Source: Pseudomonadota bacterium
GTDB taxonomy: Bacteria > Pseudomonadota > Alphaproteobacteria > Sphingomonadales > Sphingomonadaceae
NCBI GenBank assembly: GCA_023416515.1
Contig: JAEZHP010000036.1
Span: 1-8,544, forward strand
DNA: 8,544 nt
Direction: 5' to 3'
Shown: piece after piece, positions 6,956-8,544 of the stretch
Position numbering within the stretch: the first letter of the stretch is position 1
How the letters are laid out: the number at the start of each line of letters is the position of its first letter
Notes under the pieces: generated by a model
What the model was told of the DNA's origin: nothing
What the model saw: only the letters and a program-made list of their open reading frames with translations
The model's database searches: none
Position numbers and translations under genes: made by a program

Positions 6956-7669
6956 ATGCGTCGTCGTCTGTTCATCCTGCTGTCCGCAGCCTCTGCGGCC
7001 TTCGCGGCATCGCCGGCTTATGCCCAGATCGGGATCGGCGGCGGATTCAGCATCACCGGCAGGGGAACGGTGACGACGGACTTCCGCCACCGCGGAATCT
7101 CGCGCTCCGACGGCGATCCCGCGGCGCAGGCGACCGCGACGCTTTCGCATGACAGCGGCTTCTACGCGGGCCTGTGGGGATCTTCGCTGACCGACGCCAC
7201 GCCGGTGGGCGAGCTCCAGGTCGAATATTATGCCGGCTATTCGCGCGAGATCGCGAGCGGCACCGACATGGACGTCGGGGTCGTCTATACGAGCTTCCCT
7301 GACTCGAGCGCGCTCGTCGACACGGACTATGTCGAGGCCTATGCGTCGCTCAGCCACACGCTCGGCCCGGTGACCGCGGAGGCGGGCGCCTTCTACGCAC
7401 CGGAGCAGGACGCGTTCGGCGGACGCGACAATCTCTATCTCTACGGCGACCTGACGGCGGGCATTCCCTTCACTCCGCTGACCGTGCTCGCCCGCCTCGG
7501 CCATACAAGCGGCGGTCTCGCGCCGGACGGCGGCGACTATCTCGATTGGCGCCTCGGCTTGGAAATGGACCGCGGGCCTTTCCGCTTCGGGCTTTCCTAT
7601 GTCGACACCGACCTGGACCTTCCCAATAGCGATCCGACACTGGTCGCGTCGGTCAGCGTCGGCTTCTAA
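6956..7669 (+). CDS. TorF-family putative porin (Gcw_chp, TIGR02001)
   Basis: An outer-membrane beta-barrel protein of unknown substrate. The 237-aa product starts with a clear Sec signal peptide: MRRRL, then a hydrophobic run, ending SPAYA before Gln24. The mature start FSITGRGTVTTDFRHRGIS is followed closely by SDGDPAAQATATLSHDSGFYAGLWGSS, together the signature of the Gcw_chp/TIGR02001 family (called TorF family putative porin). Alternating hydrophobic/aromatic strands follow (VEYYAGYSREI, LYLYGDLTAGIPF, FRFGLSYVDTDLDL). The protein ends in a terminal phenylalanine (SVSVGF), the usual barrel-assembly signal. ATG 6956 is chosen over the in-frame ATG at 6869 because it gives the signal peptide directly and has GGTGGAG 6 nt upstream. 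It is divergent from the sigma-54 activator; whether that activator controls it cannot be told from sequence. Confidence 0.9.
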   Translation: MRRRLFILLSAASAAFAASPAYAQIGIGGGFSITGRGTVTTDFRHRGISRSDGDPAAQATATLSHDSGFYAGLWGSSLTDATPVGELQVEYYAGYSREIASGTDMDVGVVYTSFPDSSALVDTDYVEAYASLSHTLGPVTAEAGAFYAPEQDAFGGRDNLYLYGDLTAGIPFTPLTVLARLGHTSGGLAPDGGDYLDWRLGLEMDRGPFRFGLSYVDTDLDLPNSDPTLVASVSVGF

Positions 7670-7741
7670 TCTTTGTTACGGGAAAGAAACTGTTAGCATG
7701 ATCCATGTTAAATGCCTCTCGCAGTTGCCGGGGGGCATTTC

Positions 7742-8080
7742 ATGGACGGGCAAACAAGTCAGGGGTTCGTGCAGCGTGCGGCCGAGCGGGTCGAGCTTCA
7801 CTGCGAGGCAGTGCTGAAGCTCGCCGACGGGCGAAAGATCGATGCTCGGGTCCGCAATATCTCGACGTCCGGAATGCGACTGTTCTGCCGGGACGTGCTT
7901 CCGATCGGGGATGGAGCGGTGGTCGAGATCGCCAATGGCGGCGAGCACCCGATCCACATCGTGTGGCAGCTCGGCGTTTCGGCGGGGATCGAGTTCGCTC
8001 CGCACCTGACCTGGCGGAGCGTGGTCGCCCTGCTCGCGGAATCGGAAGAGCAAGAACGGCTCAATCGCCGAGTGGCCTGA
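7742..8080 (+). CDS. PilZ-domain protein, probable c-di-GMP receptor
   Basis: A 112-aa single-domain PilZ protein, predicted cytoplasmic. Both ligand motifs are intact: RAAER (RxxxR) near residues 12-16 and NISTSG (N/DxSxxG) near 41-46, followed by a beta-barrel-like pattern ending in SAGIEFAPHL. PilZ domains with these two motifs usually bind cyclic di-GMP and adjust motility, exopolysaccharide or other surface traits. There is no attached output domain, so it would act by contacting a partner protein. ATG 7742 is preferred over ATG 7712 because GGGGGG at 7730-7735 lies 6 nt upstream and the longer start has no such site. It follows the porin gene by 72 nt. A weak sigma-28-like box (TAAA at 7709, GCCG at 7727) has 14-nt spacing and is not counted as a promoter. 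The flagellar neighbours suggest a motility role, by inference. Confidence 0.88.
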   Translation: MDGQTSQGFVQRAAERVELHCEAVLKLADGRKIDARVRNISTSGMRLFCRDVLPIGDGAVVEIANGGEHPIHIVWQLGVSAGIEFAPHLTWRSVVALLAESEEQERLNRRVA

Positions 8081-8098
8081 AACGCCACCGACGGCGTT
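8081..8098 (+). terminator. Hairpin just after the PilZ gene
   Basis: AACGCC (8081-8086) pairs with GGCGTT (8093-8098) around a 6-nt loop, starting on the base after the PilZ stop codon. A second 6-bp hairpin, CGATTG / CAATCG, lies at 8112-8126. Neither is followed by a T-run, so termination is only suggested by position. Confidence 0.35.
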
Positions 8099-8139
8099 GA
8101 CCCGCTATCGGCGATTGTGGCAATCGGACCACCGCCCGA

Positions 8140-8213
8140 GCGGGTGTAGCTCAATGGTAGAGCAGAAGCTTCCCAAGCTTACGACGAGGGTTCGATTCCC
8201 TTCACCCGCTCCA
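8140..8213 (+). tRNA. tRNA-Gly, anticodon CCC
   Basis: The 74-nt sequence folds as a complete cloverleaf. Acceptor GCGGGTG pairs with CACCCGC, the D-arm is GCTC/GAGC, and the anticodon loop TTCCCAA (8170-8176) carries CCC at 8172-8174. The T-arm GAGGG/CCCTT has loop TTCGATT, the discriminator is T, and CCA is encoded. The anticodon stem closes with a G-A pair at its base (27-43); otherwise it is well formed. It reads GGG glycine codons. A TTGACC at 8097-8102 could be its -35 box, but no good -10 box is seen. The 3' half is overlapped in antisense by the recombinase reading frame. Confidence 0.96.
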
Positions 8214-8538
8214 CTGTTACCGTGCCTTGGGATAGATCAAGGTCCTTGCCGGCGGCGATCGCGAGCAGGTTGTTCAGGCGGCCGTCGAGACGGATCGCGA
8301 CGCCTCGGCCGTTCGGGTTGGGGGTGACGACGATTCGCTCGATCATGCTGCGAAGCCGGGGCGCCGCCTCGATCCGTCCATAAGGATCGTTGAGGGCGGC
8401 GGTCAGATCGTCGACCTCGCGCCGGTACTGGTCGGCGAGGTTGGGCAGCAGCTCCACCACGTTGAGGCTGTCGAGAGCCGCGAGATCGCGCTCCGCCTGA
8501 GCCCGCTGTGCCCACGCCCCGGCGCGGGGGGGCCCGCC
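8179..8538 (-). CDS. Serine recombinase, C-terminal fragment at the window edge
   Basis: Only the last ~119 residues are present, with no catalytic domain. The visible part has a short coiled-coil-like segment (AQRAQAERDLAALDSLN). It then shows a pattern typical of the C-terminal end of large serine recombinases in alphaproteobacterial genomic islands: VELLPNLADQYRREVDDLTAAL (split here as VELLPNLADQYRR and EVDDLTAAL), PRLRSMIERIVVTPNPNGRG, and a closing IRLDGRLNNLLAIAAG. The frame runs into the antisense strand of tRNA-Gly, so its final residues (VERVKGIEPSS) come from tRNA sequence, and it stops at TAA 8179-8181. Towards the edge the frame meets TAG at 8539-8541, next to a homopolymer-rich stretch. 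This is either a sequencing or assembly error at a contig end or a real break. A GTG at 8460 could be called as a start but would cut into the conserved region. The family assignment is by pattern recognition. Confidence 0.7.
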   Translation of the reverse strand, partial: GGPPRAGAWAQRAQAERDLAALDSLNVVELLPNLADQYRREVDDLTAALNDPYGRIEAAPRLRSMIERIVVTPNPNGRGVAIRLDGRLNNLLAIAAGKDLDLSQGTVTVERVKGIEPSS

Positions 8539-8544
8539 CTAAAA

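Noticed and set aside
7709..7730. Possible sigma-28 box ahead of the PilZ gene (TAAA then GCCG)
   Set aside because: The spacing is 14 nt and the -10 box continues as a G-run that is better explained as the ribosome site.
8097..8327. Plus-strand 76-residue frame spanning the tRNA
   Set aside because: It is a chance reading of tRNA sequence (the typical SSMVEQ-type translation across a tRNA gene) with no independent support.

Overview
This high-GC window looks like an alphaproteobacterium, most likely a member of the Sphingomonadales. The evidence is strong G/C preference at third codon positions, a fliP-fliQ-fliR-flhB / fliD-fliS flagellar gene set, a Gcw_chp/TorF-type putative porin, and short GC-rich REP-like hairpins between genes. 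The assignment rests on family resemblance only, because no phylogenetic marker is present. Both edges fall in sequence that often breaks assemblies: a REP-like hairpin on the left and a recombinase tail on the right. The window may therefore be a whole contig.

Layout. Positions 75-3092 (+) hold a tightly packed operon for the core of the flagellar type III export gate (fliP, fliQ, fliR, flhB), with 1-10 nt between genes. After it come a sigma-28-like promoter and an unrecognised 86-aa gene (3176-3436). A 142-nt pair of inverted REP hairpins (3440-3581) follows. A second sigma-28-like promoter (3590-3616) then leads into fliD and fliS (filament cap and flagellin chaperone). A perfect hairpin repeat (5688-5710) sits between fliS and a convergent minus-strand gene (5714-6799). 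That gene encodes a FleQ/FlbD-type sigma-54 activator with no receiver domain. Divergent from it are a TorF-family putative porin (6956-7669) and a PilZ-domain protein (7742-8080). The window ends with tRNA-Gly(CCC) (8140-8213), whose 3' half is overlapped in antisense by the C-terminal part of a serine recombinase (8179 to the edge).

How it fits together. FliPQR and FlhB form the export channel and its substrate switch. FliD and FliS are late products sent through that channel or chaperoning its cargo. The sigma-54 activator probably controls early and middle flagellar genes. The two sigma-28-like boxes imply a late class that includes fliD-fliS and the unknown 86-aa gene. The PilZ protein keeps both c-di-GMP-binding motifs and may link second-messenger level to motility or surface behaviour. 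The right edge appears to be the junction of an element integrated at a tRNA gene.

The observations most worth following are the paired sigma-28-like promoters with identical spacing, the small gene they implicate as a late flagellar gene, the REP pair inserted between that gene and fliD, the receiver-less FleQ-like activator with a GSFTGA loop, and the tRNA/recombinase junction.
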